From Deinococcus arcticus (GTDB taxonomy: Bacteria > Deinococcota > Deinococci > Deinococcales > Deinococcaceae): a stretch of 26,484 nucleotides of DNA. The stretch is taken from the NCBI RefSeq assembly GCF_003028415.1, contig NZ_PYSV01000025.1, positions 1 to 26,484 on the forward strand, given 5' to 3'. This document shows positions 11,897 to 20,339 of the stretch, one piece after another; positions within the stretch are counted from its first letter, which is position 1, and every line of letters starts with the position of its first letter. The notes under the pieces are model-generated. The model had not been told where the DNA came from and ran no database searches. It worked only from the letters and a program-made list of their open reading frames with translations. The translations under genes were made by a program, and so were the position numbers.

Positions 11897-12358
11897 ATGA
11901 AGCATCTGCTGATCGCTGCCGCCCTCGGTTCCCTCACCCTCAGTGCCTGCACGCTGGCGGGCAACCCAGTCAAGAAGGACGTGACCGGCCAGCTGCGCGG
12001 CTTCAACGCCAACCAGAATCTGGGCCTGGCCATCGTGGGTTTCAACAATGGCCAGTACACCGCCGACGGCACCCAGAGCCAGGTGATTGACAAGTTCCTG
12101 ACCGGGGGCTTCGCGCTGGATCTGCCCACCAATCTGCCCTATGGCACCTACCGAGTCATTGTGTTCCGAGATGCCAACAGCAACAACCGCTATGACACGG
12201 GCGACGCGGTGCTCAGCGCCGACAACGGCAAGCGGCTGGTGTATGCCCAGCGCGACAACCAGTTTGTGGGCGGCACGAAGGCGGGCTGGAATCTGGTGAA
12301 TCCAAACGGCAACGTGCAGACCACGCTGCTCAACAATTACGACCTGAACGCGCTGTAA
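11897..12358 (+). CDS. Secreted lipoprotein, unknown function
   Basis: This 153-residue protein has a clear lipoprotein signal (MKHLLIAAALGSLTLSAC, lipobox LSAC, Cys18). The body is rich in Asn and aromatic residues, with an all-beta look (QLRGFNANQNLGLAIVGFNN, YGTYRVIVFRD). The segment DANSNNRYDTGD resembles a calcium-binding DxNxNxxxDxxD loop such as those in dockerin- or DUF2141-like domains; this is a motif impression only. The start is fixed by GGAGGA six bases before the ATG. A terminator follows the stop. TACGGT at 11853-11858 is a possible -10. Confidence 0.8.
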   Translation: MKHLLIAAALGSLTLSACTLAGNPVKKDVTGQLRGFNANQNLGLAIVGFNNGQYTADGTQSQVIDKFLTGGFALDLPTNLPYGTYRVIVFRDANSNNRYDTGDAVLSADNGKRLVYAQRDNQFVGGTKAGWNLVNPNGNVQTTLLNNYDLNAL

Positions 12359-12370
12359 GGACAGAAGAGA

Positions 12371-12402
12371 GAAAGGGAGGCTTGATCGGCCTCCCCTTCT
12401 TT
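12371..12402. terminator. Hairpin between convergent genes
   Basis: GAAAGGGAGGC (12371-12381) pairs with GCCTCCCCTTC (12389-12399) with one mismatch, followed by TTTATT. It ends the rightward lipoprotein gene; the A-rich left flank could also serve the leftward operon. Confidence 0.75.
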
Positions 12403-12409
12403 ATTGCTT

Positions 12410-12958
12410 TTACTGCTGAATCAACGCTTCCAGGTGGGCCTGCCGGGCGCTCAGTTCCTGTTCGGAAACCACCGGTTTGCCGGCAGTGACTGTAATCTCG
12501 CCCAGGGGCACCCAGCTGACACACCCCAGCATCTCGGGAGTTTCAGGCAGGGCGAGCGGTGGGGTCAAGGGCCGAACGCGCAGCAGCAGGGCGTGGACCC
12601 AGGGGCGGTTGCGGTAATGAAAGCGCCGCTCAATGGCCGCCGCCGTCAGGGCCTGCAGGGGCTCCAGCCGGAGTGCCGTCTCCAGCAACTCGATCTTATG
12701 GACGGCCACCACCTCAGCCAGCGCTGGCAGATGGATGGTTCCAGGCTGAGGGTCATTCCGCAGGAGCGGCTGGCAGTGCGGTTGCAACTCGGCCGCGTTC
12801 TGGTGCAGGAAGGTGGGGTAGAGGAGGAAGGAGCGGTGTTCCACCTCGAACCCATCGTGCGTCTCCATAATCCCGCCCTTCCGGATGAGGAGGGAGAGGC
12901 GGCCCTGAGTGAGGAGCTGGGTCTGGGTGTCCCATTCTTTGAGAGAGGAGATATTCAT
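12410..12958 (-). CDS. DUF1802-like protein
   Basis: The 182-residue cytoplasmic protein begins MNISSLKEWDTQTQLLTQG and continues LSLLIRKGGIMETHDGFEVEH, FLLYPTFLHQN and HYRNRPWVHALLLRV. This pattern matches my memory of the DUF1802 family (ALKEW..., RKGGI.E, ...FPT..HQ), a family without known activity. GC content is close to the chromosome average, unlike the gene upstream. The ATG overlaps the stop of the O-antigen-ligase-like gene as ATGA, so it is now the last gene of the pilin operon by position. Function in pili is not implied. Confidence 0.65.
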   Translation of the reverse strand: MNISSLKEWDTQTQLLTQGRLSLLIRKGGIMETHDGFEVEHRSFLLYPTFLHQNAAELQPHCQPLLRNDPQPGTIHLPALAEVVAVHKIELLETALRLEPLQALTAAAIERRFHYRNRPWVHALLLRVRPLTPPLALPETPEMLGCVSWVPLGEITVTAGKPVVSEQELSARQAHLEALIQQ

Positions 12959-14322
12959 CCTTGAGCTCTAATCTTCACCCATTTGGCTCTTGTTCCCGAA
13001 GCGAGAGCAATTCCCATACATAACCAAGCCAAAGGAGCAAATCGAATAATTTCAGGCCATGTGAAAAGATAACATGCGTAAGCTAGTAAACCAGCCGAGA
13101 TGCCCGTAACATCCGATTTTGCCTGAAGTATCCCCATAATAAGCACAGTCAGGAACAATACACTAGCTGGTACGCCAAATGTTAGGGCATAGTCTAAATA
13201 TTCGTTGTGGACCTTATTAATAGAGAGGTAGAGGAGCTCCTTTCTCCCATCTGTATGTCGAATCAAGAAGCCTGGAGGCTGCTCCGGCGTTTGCTGTAGA
13301 CGTTTAATAACTTGGACATTTACAAGTCCATTGCTGGCCATTAAGACCTGACTTGGTTGTGTAGCCATGAAACGCCAGAGGGCAGGTGGCCCCCATCCAG
13401 TCAAAGGCTTCTGGGAAATGCCTCCTATAGCTGAGATCCAGAGGAGACTTCGACCACTGCTGTCCCCCAAAGCTTGGGTGTCACCTTCGCCGGAGATAGA
13501 AAGATTCCGCCCCTCCGTGGGGCCTAATGCCGCAGTGAAGGCGAATAGGGTCATGCCAACGATCAAGGGACGCAGCACAAGCTTTTGCCGGGAGAGGGAG
13601 TCCCAGACGAGGAGCCAGACCAAACTTATTCCACCTGCTAGCCAAGCGCCTCTTGTCCAACAACCCAACCAAGCCCATGTGATCAGGACGACAGCCGCAC
13701 TTAACCACTTCTGCTGTCCGGGCGAGCATCTTGATAAAGCCCAGAGAATTAGAGGTAACACTAGGGCTAATGCACCTGCCATGTAACCCCTGTTGCCAAG
13801 GGTTCCACCAAAGAGAGTCGCGCTCACCCCTTGAACGGCGCCTTCACCGGGCACCCCAAGGAAACCCCACTGCTGCAAAATGTTAGTGAGCGCTAGAAGA
13901 GAAGCACCTGCAGCAAGAGCTCGGGAAAAGCTGAGAGTGACCGGAATTGTTCCGCAGGCTTTTGTCCAGGTTATACCTGATATAGCCACAACTATGTACA
14001 CGAGATGCATCAGCACGCCATCTGCCCTATCGGCTGTCCCCAACCACATGAAGTGGTCACGATGGATAACCAGCGCGCTAAATATCAGCCAGCTAGCTAG
14101 AGCCAAAAGTAGCCAGGAAGCCGTGCTATGGCGTAACCTGCCGTGGCCAAATATTACTGTGACAGCAGCTGGAAGAACAACTCCGTATACCCACCAGAGT
14201 TTCGGTTGGAGATAAATGTCGTCGAATGAGAGGGTAACCACTGGATTAATCAGAAGTGGTAGGGCCACAAGCGCAAAAACAAGAAGATGAGTTGAAGGAT
14301 GCGAAAAAGATTGGACGGTCAT
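12955..14322 (-). CDS. O-antigen ligase / pilin oligosaccharyltransferase-like membrane protein
   Basis: The 455-residue polytopic membrane protein has about ten hydrophobic segments. The Wzy_C-type core is visible: GNRGYMAGALALVLPLILWAL, then CWTRGAWLAGGISLVWLLV, then a long periplasmic loop holding KVHNEYLDYALTFGVPA, the conserved His-containing motif of O-antigen ligases and PglL/TfpO-type pilin glycosyltransferases. Such enzymes transfer lipid-linked glycans to lipid A or to pilins. Placement directly after two pilin genes, overlapping the second as ATGA, favours a pilin O-glycosylating role by inference. The gene is markedly AT-rich compared with flanking DNA, as is the pilin before it, suggesting transfer. 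It has no Shine-Dalgarno of its own. Confidence 0.8.
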   Translation of the reverse strand: MTVQSFSHPSTHLLVFALVALPLLINPVVTLSFDDIYLQPKLWWVYGVVLPAAVTVIFGHGRLRHSTASWLLLALASWLIFSALVIHRDHFMWLGTADRADGVLMHLVYIVVAISGITWTKACGTIPVTLSFSRALAAGASLLALTNILQQWGFLGVPGEGAVQGVSATLFGGTLGNRGYMAGALALVLPLILWALSRCSPGQQKWLSAAVVLITWAWLGCWTRGAWLAGGISLVWLLVWDSLSRQKLVLRPLIVGMTLFAFTAALGPTEGRNLSISGEGDTQALGDSSGRSLLWISAIGGISQKPLTGWGPPALWRFMATQPSQVLMASNGLVNVQVIKRLQQTPEQPPGFLIRHTDGRKELLYLSINKVHNEYLDYALTFGVPASVLFLTVLIMGILQAKSDVTGISAGLLAYACYLFTWPEIIRFAPLAWLCMGIALASGTRAKWVKIRAQG

Positions 14323-14759
14323 GGAAAATTTGTCCCGCCTACGCCCGTAGACGAAAATGGTGTTGCCCCTATAGAGTTAGTTGTTACATTGGTGGGAGTA
14401 ACGGTTATAGTAGCCGAGCCTCTTTTATCCCATATATCAAATGTATATGTATAACTCAAACTGTTTGTTGAGGAACGATCTTTAAAGTATATATTTTGAT
14501 TACGACAAGATTGGTCTAAATTTCCTTTCAATTCTAAAACAGCAGCTGGCTCTCCCGAGAAATTTAAATATGTTTTATCGTCTACAAATGATATTGCCTG
14601 TGCGGTTTGCAGACTTTTCGCGCACATTATTGCTCCAGTATCGTAAGAGCGTTTTTGTGAGGATATAAGGTTTGGGAGCATAATAATCGCCAATACGCCA
14701 ATAATGGCTATAGCTATTAATAGTTCTATTAATGTAAAACCAGACTTCATGTATTGCAT
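14319..14759 (-). CDS. Type IV pilin-like protein (AT-rich second pilin)
   Basis: The 146-residue prepilin starts MQYMKSGFTLIELLIAIAII: a short leader, the prepilin peptidase site G|FTLIE with Glu5, and the hydrophobic assembly helix. It shares CAKSLQTAQA and a similar Tyr-Asp-Thr region with the pilin upstream, so the two are paralogues, but the C-terminal domain differs (YTYTFDIWDKRGSATITVTP) and ends in a Ser/Thr/Gly tail. Two Cys (in MCAKS and SCRNQ) may form a disulfide. The ATG at 14759 has GGTGA three bases before it; 14750 is possible. GC content is very low, about 37% by eye. Confidence 0.9.
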   Translation of the reverse strand: MQYMKSGFTLIELLIAIAIIGVLAIIMLPNLISSQKRSYDTGAIMCAKSLQTAQAISFVDDKTYLNFSGEPAAVLELKGNLDQSCRNQNIYFKDRSSTNSLSYTYTFDIWDKRGSATITVTPTNVTTNSIGATPFSSTGVGGTNFP

Positions 14760-14777
14760 ATGTCACCAACTTATAAC

Positions 14778-14807
14778 AAGAAAGCGGAGATCTCTCTCCG
14801 CTTTCTT
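14778..14807. terminator. Hairpin between the two pilin genes
   Basis: A perfect 13-bp stem (14778-14790 with 14795-14807), loop TCTC, carries T-rich ends on both strands. Leftward it would partly stop transcription after the first pilin and so lower expression of the second pilin and ligase. Confidence 0.65.
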
Positions 14808-14826
14808 TTGATCGACATTCAGAAAA

Positions 14827-15225
14827 TTAGCTACCAGTCAGTGCGCTTGGGGTAACAGTGTAGGTTTTGGTGCCACGAGTGTCGCGGACCGTCATTGTGT
14901 ACGAGGCAGCATCAGGCGTTCCAACAGTAGCAATGACAATCTTCGCCTGCGAGCAGCCAGCACTAATACCGTCAATTCCAGTGGCAGGCGTTGTGGTGAC
15001 CGCGGTAGCGTCCTCGGCCTTCGAAGCAGAGAAGTAGAGCTGCTTGTCAATCTGATAAGTAGCTTGAGCAGTCTGAAGGCTCTTCGCACAGGATTGCGCA
15101 GCCGTATCATATGCGCGTTTCTGTGCGCCCAGCAGGTTGGGGATCAGCACGGCGGCCAGGATGCCGATGATAGCAATAACGATCAGCAGCTCGATCAGGG
15201 TGAAGCCTTGGGTCGTGTTCTTCAT
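14827..15225 (-). CDS. Type IV major pilin-like protein (PilA4-like)
   Basis: The 132-residue prepilin reads MKNTTQGFTLIELLIVIAII, with the leader cut at G|F, Glu5 present, and a long hydrophobic helix GILAAVLIPNLLGAQKRAYD. This N terminus is very close to Thermus PilA4, the pilin needed for natural transformation and pili. The globular part has two Cys (QSCAKS and AGCSQ) likely to form the D-region disulfide. GGAGAG lies four bases before the ATG. GC content is intermediate, higher than the following pilin. Likely first gene of the pilin operon; a TACACT sequence on the minus strand near 15330 may be its -10. Confidence 0.92.
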   Translation of the reverse strand: MKNTTQGFTLIELLIVIAIIGILAAVLIPNLLGAQKRAYDTAAQSCAKSLQTAQATYQIDKQLYFSASKAEDATAVTTTPATGIDGISAGCSQAKIVIATVGTPDAASYTMTVRDTRGTKTYTVTPSALTGS

Positions 15226-15470
15226 GGTGCTCTCCTGGGTGCGGCGGGCCGGTTAAGGGATAGATGGGCCGGGCCCCGCCTGCGTATGGCAGATGGCCGG
15301 TGTCGGGTGTCTCCCGTCCTGGCTTAGCGACCAGTGTAGGCAGCCAGTTCTCACAGGAGTCTTACCAGAATGCAAGCCAATAAACGTTTCGACCTTGAAG
15401 CGTCAAGCGAAAAAAAAGCCTCTCTACGCGGAGATTTCGCTTTCATCCCGTTGATCAGGCTTTGTAAGAC
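15226..15470. other. Intergenic region between pilin and dnaB
   Basis: This holds the leftward promoter region of the pilin operon and upstream DNA of dnaB. An A8 run with nearby complementary AGCGAAA/TTTCGCT arms (about 15405-15445) could form a weak hairpin. No gene is evident. Confidence 0.5.
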
Positions 15471-15499
15471 TTGGGCCCCCCGCATGCGGGTGATATGCT
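15471..15499 (+). promoter_or_regulatory. Promoter of dnaB
   Basis: TTGGGC (15471-15476), a 17-base spacer and TATGCT (15494-15499) make a good housekeeping promoter. Start of transcription would be near 15506, giving an untranslated leader of about 144 bases. Confidence 0.6.
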
Positions 15500-15649
15500 G
15501 GCGGGCAGTTCAGCCGGGTGGCCCTGCTCCCCGGCGAATGGGCGCGCTGCTCAGGCCGCCCCCGATTTCATCAAGAACATGGACACGTGCGCAGGTCTCA
15601 GGGGCAAGCGCCCCGGACCGGCGGCGCGCGTGGGCCAGAGGAGAGGCTT

Positions 15650-16995
<1,346 letters not shown>

Positions 16996-16996
<1 letters not shown>

Positions 16997-17664
16997 TGCC
17001 GGACGAACAGAACAAGGCAGGGGGCGCGGGGCAGCGGCGCCGGCGCCGGCGCCGGGGTGCGCCCCAGCAGGCCCGGCCCGGCCAGGTCACGACCACCACC
17101 GCCACGCCGGTGCCCGCCGCCCCCAGCAAGCGCGGCCAGAAGCGCCCGCTGGCCGAGCCCCGAATTGGCGTGGGCTGCATCGTGCTGCGCGGCGACGAGA
17201 TTCTGCTGGTGCGTGAACGGGGCCGCTGGTCACTGCCCAAGGGCGGCCTGGAAGCCGGCGAACTGGTGCAGGACGGCGCCCGGCGTGAAACCTTCGAGGA
17301 AACCGGCCTGGTCGTCGAGCTGCGCGACCTTGCCTTTATCGTGGAATTTCAGGCTGTGACCTGGGGCCACCACCTGCAGTTCTTCTACACGGGGCGTGAA
17401 GTGGGCGGCAAGCTGGAGCCGCGTGACCCGGACCGCGACGTGCAGGAGGCCCGCTTCGTGCCCATCCGGCAACTGCGCGAATTTATTCGCTTCCGGCCGC
17501 GCCTTGTGGCCCTGGAAACCTGGCTGCGCGAACGCCGGCCGCGCCACTTTGTGTTCAACCTGGACAAGGAGCCGGCCATGCTGCGCAAGCGGCGCCGGGT
17601 GGGAGAGCCCTCGCCGGGCACGCCGCCCCCCGAAGCCGAACTGAACGGCGAACCGGATTTGTAG
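16996..17664 (+). CDS. Nudix hydrolase with Arg-rich N-terminal tail
   Basis: Nudix enzymes cleave nucleoside diphosphates linked to other groups. The 222-residue protein carries a complete Nudix box (GX5EX7REUXEEXGU) at 83-105: GGLEAGE, then RETFEETGL. Before it lies a basic low-complexity tail with seven Arg in a row (14-20) coded by repeated CGGCGC units, and a Thr/Ala/Pro linker, which might bind nucleic acid. The C terminus has another basic stretch (LRKRRR). The ATG at 16996 overlaps the dnaB stop by one base and has GGAGGG seven bases upstream; a GTG at 16993 is less likely. Substrate is unknown; Deinococcus has many Nudix proteins. Confidence 0.92.
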
Positions 17665-17676
17665 GACGCCCTGGAG

Positions 17677-17706
17677 GGCGCGGGTGCCTTGGCCTCCGCG
17701 CCTTTC
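17677..17706 (+). terminator. Probable terminator after dnaB-Nudix
   Basis: GGCGCGG (17677-17683) pairs with CCGCGCC (17696-17702) around a 12-base loop, followed by TTTCTGTT. Confidence 0.6.
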
Positions 17707-17725
17707 TGTTGCATCCATAATCTGC

Positions 17726-17731
17726 TAGTAT
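17726..17731 (+). promoter_or_regulatory. Leaderless -10 for the zinc-ribbon gene
   Basis: TAGTAT is followed by six bases and ATG at 17738. No good -35 at the usual distance. Confidence 0.5.
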
Positions 17732-17737
17732 CAGAAT

Positions 17738-17944
17738 ATGAAGCGTCTGTTACGCCATGAGGCCGATCCGCTGCCGGCCAGCGGACGCGGCTACGAGCAC
17801 GTCTGTCCGCGTTGTGGGCAGGGCATGACCCTGCACGATCTGCGCGATGGGGATCAGGCGTACTGGTGTCATCCTTGCGGGGCCGGGCACCGCGCCAGTG
17901 ATCCGCCGCCGGCTGCCCTGCGGCTTCTGCCGCGCGCAGGCTAA
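17738..17944 (+). CDS. Small zinc-ribbon-like protein
   Basis: This 68-residue protein holds a CPRCGQG knuckle and, about 20 residues later, CHPCGAGH, giving four Cys (CxxC-x18-CxxC) for one zinc ion, within a short basic/acidic frame. It has no other domain, so it may be an adaptor or a nucleic-acid-binding protein. A TAGTAT -10 element six bases before the ATG suggests a leaderless single-gene transcript. Family not recognised. Confidence 0.75.
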   Translation: MKRLLRHEADPLPASGRGYEHVCPRCGQGMTLHDLRDGDQAYWCHPCGAGHRASDPPPAALRLLPRAG

Positions 17945-17946
17945 GT

Positions 17947-17978
17947 CGCTCGCTGTTGATCTTTAGATCAAGCGAGCG
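17947..17978. repeat. Near-perfect 32-base palindrome
   Basis: CGCTCGCT (17947-17954) and TGATCT (17957-17962) pair with AGATCA (17965-17970) and AGCGAGCG (17971-17978), with a GT bulge and a TT loop centre. It lies three bases after the zinc-ribbon stop codon. No T run follows on either strand, so it is not a standard terminator. Confidence 0.7.
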
Positions 17979-18137
17979 GGCTGGAACAGCTGCGCCGCAG
18001 AGCGAGTCTCGGAAAAAGGACCTTGCACCGGGCGTGGAGACTGTGTGGTGCTCTCCTGAACAGTCGCACCATGAGGGGCAACGTCCTTAAGCCAGGGGCC
18101 ACCCGCCCCCGGCGCTGGCCCAGCAGCGCGGCTCCGC

Positions 18138-18143
18138 TATGCT
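18138..18143 (+). promoter_or_regulatory. Leaderless -10 for the SDR-nrdR operon
   Basis: TATGCT is followed by seven bases and ATG at 18151. The first ATG of this frame (18139) lies inside the hexamer and is not the likely start. Confidence 0.5.
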
Positions 18144-18150
18144 GAAGGCC

Positions 18151-18864
18151 ATGACTTCGTTTTCCACCCCCATGGTGTCCCGCTCCGCCGCGCCCGCGCC
18201 GCTGGCGGGGCAGGTGATTGCGGTCACCGGGGCCGACCAGGGCTACGGGCGCGTGGCCAGTGCGGCGCTGGCCCACGCCGGGGCCAGTGTGGTGCTCATT
18301 GGCAACAACAGCGAGACGCTGGCGGTGGCCGCCAGTCAGCTGGAACACGCGGGCGGCCACGCCATTCCCATCAAGGCCGATGTGGGTGTGCCGCTGGACT
18401 GGCTGAGCGCCCAGACCCGGATTCTGGACATCTACGGCGCGCTGCACGGCATTGTGCACACCGCCGACAAGCGCGCGCACACCGAGTTCACCATGCTGGG
18501 TGAGAACGAGTGGATGGACCTGTTTAACTGCAACGTGAAAAGCAGTGTGGCTATAGCGCAGATTCTGCGCCGCCGCCTGCCAGAGACGTGGCTCACGATC
18601 ATCGGCCCGCATCTGGACGAGCGGGGGTTGCAGGTCCACCCGCAGCGGGGGGCCATTCGCGGACTGGTGGCGCACGCCCACGCCGAGGAGCTGCGCCTGA
18701 ACCTGCTGCTGCCTGCACGCGCCAGCAGCGGCGAGGAGCCCCTGGACCGGCCGCTGGCCGCCGCCGTGCTGGCGCTGGCCAGCCCGGAATTGAGCCACCT
18801 GCGCGGCAACGTGCTGGAAATCCCGCTGCCAGAGATTCCCCGCGTGCGCCCGGAAGGCCGGTAG
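18151..18864 (+). CDS. Short-chain dehydrogenase-like protein lacking the catalytic Tyr and Lys
   Basis: The 237-residue protein has an SDR Rossmann fold: VTGADQGYG (26-33) for the cofactor, GIVHTAD where NNAG is usual, and the structural Asn at FNCNVKS (128). The catalytic YxxxK is replaced by VHPQR (162-166), followed by the usual helix pattern (GAIRGLVAHAHAEEL). The expected catalytic Ser is also missing (IIGPH). It is therefore probably not an oxidoreductase; NAD(P)-sensing or a structural role are options, by inference. It is four bases upstream of nrdR and likely shares its mRNA. Confidence 0.8.
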   Translation: MTSFSTPMVSRSAAPAPLAGQVIAVTGADQGYGRVASAALAHAGASVVLIGNNSETLAVAASQLEHAGGHAIPIKADVGVPLDWLSAQTRILDIYGALHGIVHTADKRAHTEFTMLGENEWMDLFNCNVKSSVAIAQILRRRLPETWLTIIGPHLDERGLQVHPQRGAIRGLVAHAHAEELRLNLLLPARASSGEEPLDRPLAAAVLALASPELSHLRGNVLEIPLPEIPRVRPEGR

Positions 18865-18868
18865 GGCC

Positions 18869-19315
18869 ATGAGGTGCCCTTACTGCTCGGCCCCCGAAAG
18901 CAAGGTGGTCAATTCGCGCCCCAGTGACGACGGCGCCAGTATTCGCCGCCGCCGCGAGTGCCTGAACTGTGCGCGGCGCTTTACCACCTACGAACGCGCA
19001 CAGTTGGAGCCGCTGATGGTGGTCAAGCGCAGCGGCCCCCGGGAAGCCTTTAACCCCGACAAACTGCTGCGCGGCCTGACCCTGGCCAGCGAGAAGCGCC
19101 CGGTGGACGGTGACGCCCTGCGCGCCTTTGCCTACGGCTTTGAGGACGACGTGCAGGCCGCCGAGATTCGCAGTGAGGAAATTGGCCGCCGCGCCATGAC
19201 CTTTCTGCGTCCGCTGGACGACGTGGCCTATATTCGCTTTGCCAGCGTGTACCGCGACTTCGATTCGCTGGAGCGCTTCATCGAAGAGATCCGGGGCCTG
19301 AAAGACGAGGGGTAG
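18869..19315 (+). CDS. nrdR: Transcriptional repressor NrdR
   Basis: NrdR represses ribonucleotide reductase genes when its ATP-cone binds dATP. The 148-residue protein starts MRCPYCSAPESKVVNSRPSD and has zinc ligands Cys3, Cys6, Cys31 and Cys34, followed by RRRRECLNCARRFTTYER and an ATP-cone from about residue 49 (VVKRSGPREAFNPDKLLRGL). Length and order are normal for the family. It lies four bases after the SDR-like gene, with a weak AGGG ribosome site, so translation coupling is likely. A plausible target, nrdJ, lies in this window with two NrdR-box-like sites. Confidence 0.97.
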   Translation: MRCPYCSAPESKVVNSRPSDDGASIRRRRECLNCARRFTTYERAQLEPLMVVKRSGPREAFNPDKLLRGLTLASEKRPVDGDALRAFAYGFEDDVQAAEIRSEEIGRRAMTFLRPLDDVAYIRFASVYRDFDSLERFIEEIRGLKDEG

Positions 19316-19357
19316 GTGGGGGGAAACGCCCGGGTTTGGCGCTCCCCATGCCCACCT
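19314..19357. terminator. Nested hairpin between nrdR and plsC-like gene
   Basis: AGGTGGG (19314-19320) pairs with CCCACCT (19351-19357), with inner GGGG/CCCC and CGCC/GGCG pairs. There is no T run, so termination is only inferred from the convergent position. Confidence 0.4.
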
Positions 19358-19383
19358 CCTGGACCAGGCTGGAGGCGCTGCAC

Positions 19384-20004
19384 CTACGTGCGGCTGGGCC
19401 CCCCAGCCGAGGCCGGACGGGGAAAGGCCGGGGTTTCGTTGGCAGGCGTGTGGCCGCGCACGCCTTGCAGGTGAACGCGAATCTGGGCGAAATCGGCTTC
19501 CAGGTTGCCGGTGGGGGTCACGTACCCCACGATCCCCACGCGGCGGCGGCCCCAGTCCAGCACCGTGACCGCAATGGGCACCTGGGCTTCGAGCGCCATG
19601 TAATAAAACCCCGTCTTCCAGTAGTCGCCCCGGCTGCGGGTGCCCTCGGGGGCAATGGCCAGCATGATCTCGTCCTCGCGCTCGATGATGCCCACCACCG
19701 CGTCCACAAAGTTGCCGCCCGCGCGGCGCCGGTCCAGGGCCAGGCCGCCCGCCGCCCGCATGAACACACCTACCGGAAAGAAGAACAGCTCCCGCTTGGC
19801 CACAAAACGCGCGGGGGCGCGGGTGGCCCAGGTCCAGAAGATGCCGGGCCAGAAGTCTGCGTTGTGGGTGTGCGGCGCCACCGCGCCCACACATTTGAGA
19901 CCGGGCGGGGGGGCCAGCACCGCTTCCCAGCCCATCAGGCGCAGGGCCCACACCGCGAGGCGTGAACCGAATGTGGGTTGCCGTCCGGGCCACAGAGGAG
20001 ACAT
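19384..20004 (-). CDS. PlsC-like 1-acylglycerol-3-phosphate acyltransferase
   Basis: Such enzymes acylate lysophosphatidic acid or related lysolipids at the membrane. The 206-residue protein has the HX4D motif at His45-Asp50 (APHTHNADF), the second block FVAKRELFFFPVG, and the EGTRSR motif at 120-125 (IAPEGTRSRG), in the right order and spacing for the PlsC superfamily. Residues 15-33 are moderately hydrophobic. A TATACT -10 (20013-20018 on the minus strand) lies eight bases before the ATG, so the leader is very short or absent. Its exact acyl acceptor is not determined. Confidence 0.88.
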   Translation of the reverse strand: MSPLWPGRQPTFGSRLAVWALRLMGWEAVLAPPPGLKCVGAVAPHTHNADFWPGIFWTWATRAPARFVAKRELFFFPVGVFMRAAGGLALDRRRAGGNFVDAVVGIIEREDEIMLAIAPEGTRSRGDYWKTGFYYMALEAQVPIAVTVLDWGRRRVGIVGYVTPTGNLEADFAQIRVHLQGVRGHTPANETPAFPRPASAGGPSRT

Positions 20005-20097
20005 GGCCCCGAAGTATAGGCAAGGCGCGCGCCCTGGCGCTCCGGGGTGGGACGCGGTTCAGAGGGCGCGGCCCGGCCTTGCTGGCCGGCGGCCGAT

Positions 20098-20268
20098 CTA
20101 CCGTCCGTGCCGGGTCAGGCGCCAGAGGGTCACCGCGTTGCTGATCAGCAGCAGCAGGCACAGCAGCGCCATGGGCCACTGACCTGTCTGCACGAAGCGG
20201 AAGGTCAGCAGGGCCCAGCCAATCACCAGGGCTGTGACCAGCCACACTCGCCACGCGGGCGCGTTCAT
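20098..20268 (-). CDS. Small two-segment membrane protein, 56 residues
   Basis: The sequence MNAPAWRVWLVTALVIGWA begins the first hydrophobic segment (about 7-21); the second is MALLCLLLLISNAVTLW (33-49). Basic residues sit at both ends. GAGG lies eight bases before the ATG. A longer in-frame reading upstream overlaps the arginase gene and is not supported. It follows arginase by about 70 bases and could be read from the same transcript. Function unknown. Confidence 0.6.
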   Translation of the reverse strand: MNAPAWRVWLVTALVIGWALLTFRFVQTGQWPMALLCLLLLISNAVTLWRLTRHGR

Positions 20269-20339
20269 CGCAAAGACCTCATGGAAGCAGCGTACCGGCT
20301 TCCGGGCAGGCCAGGCGTCCCGCCCCTGTGCCCGGACCC

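Noticed and set aside
12955..15225. Prophage or insertion sequence as the cause of the AT-rich stretch
   Set aside because: No transposase, integrase, terminal repeats or target duplications are visible; only pilin and ligase genes are present.
17947..17978. Intrinsic terminator of the zinc-ribbon gene
   Set aside because: The palindrome has no T run on either side, so it was kept as a palindrome of unknown role.
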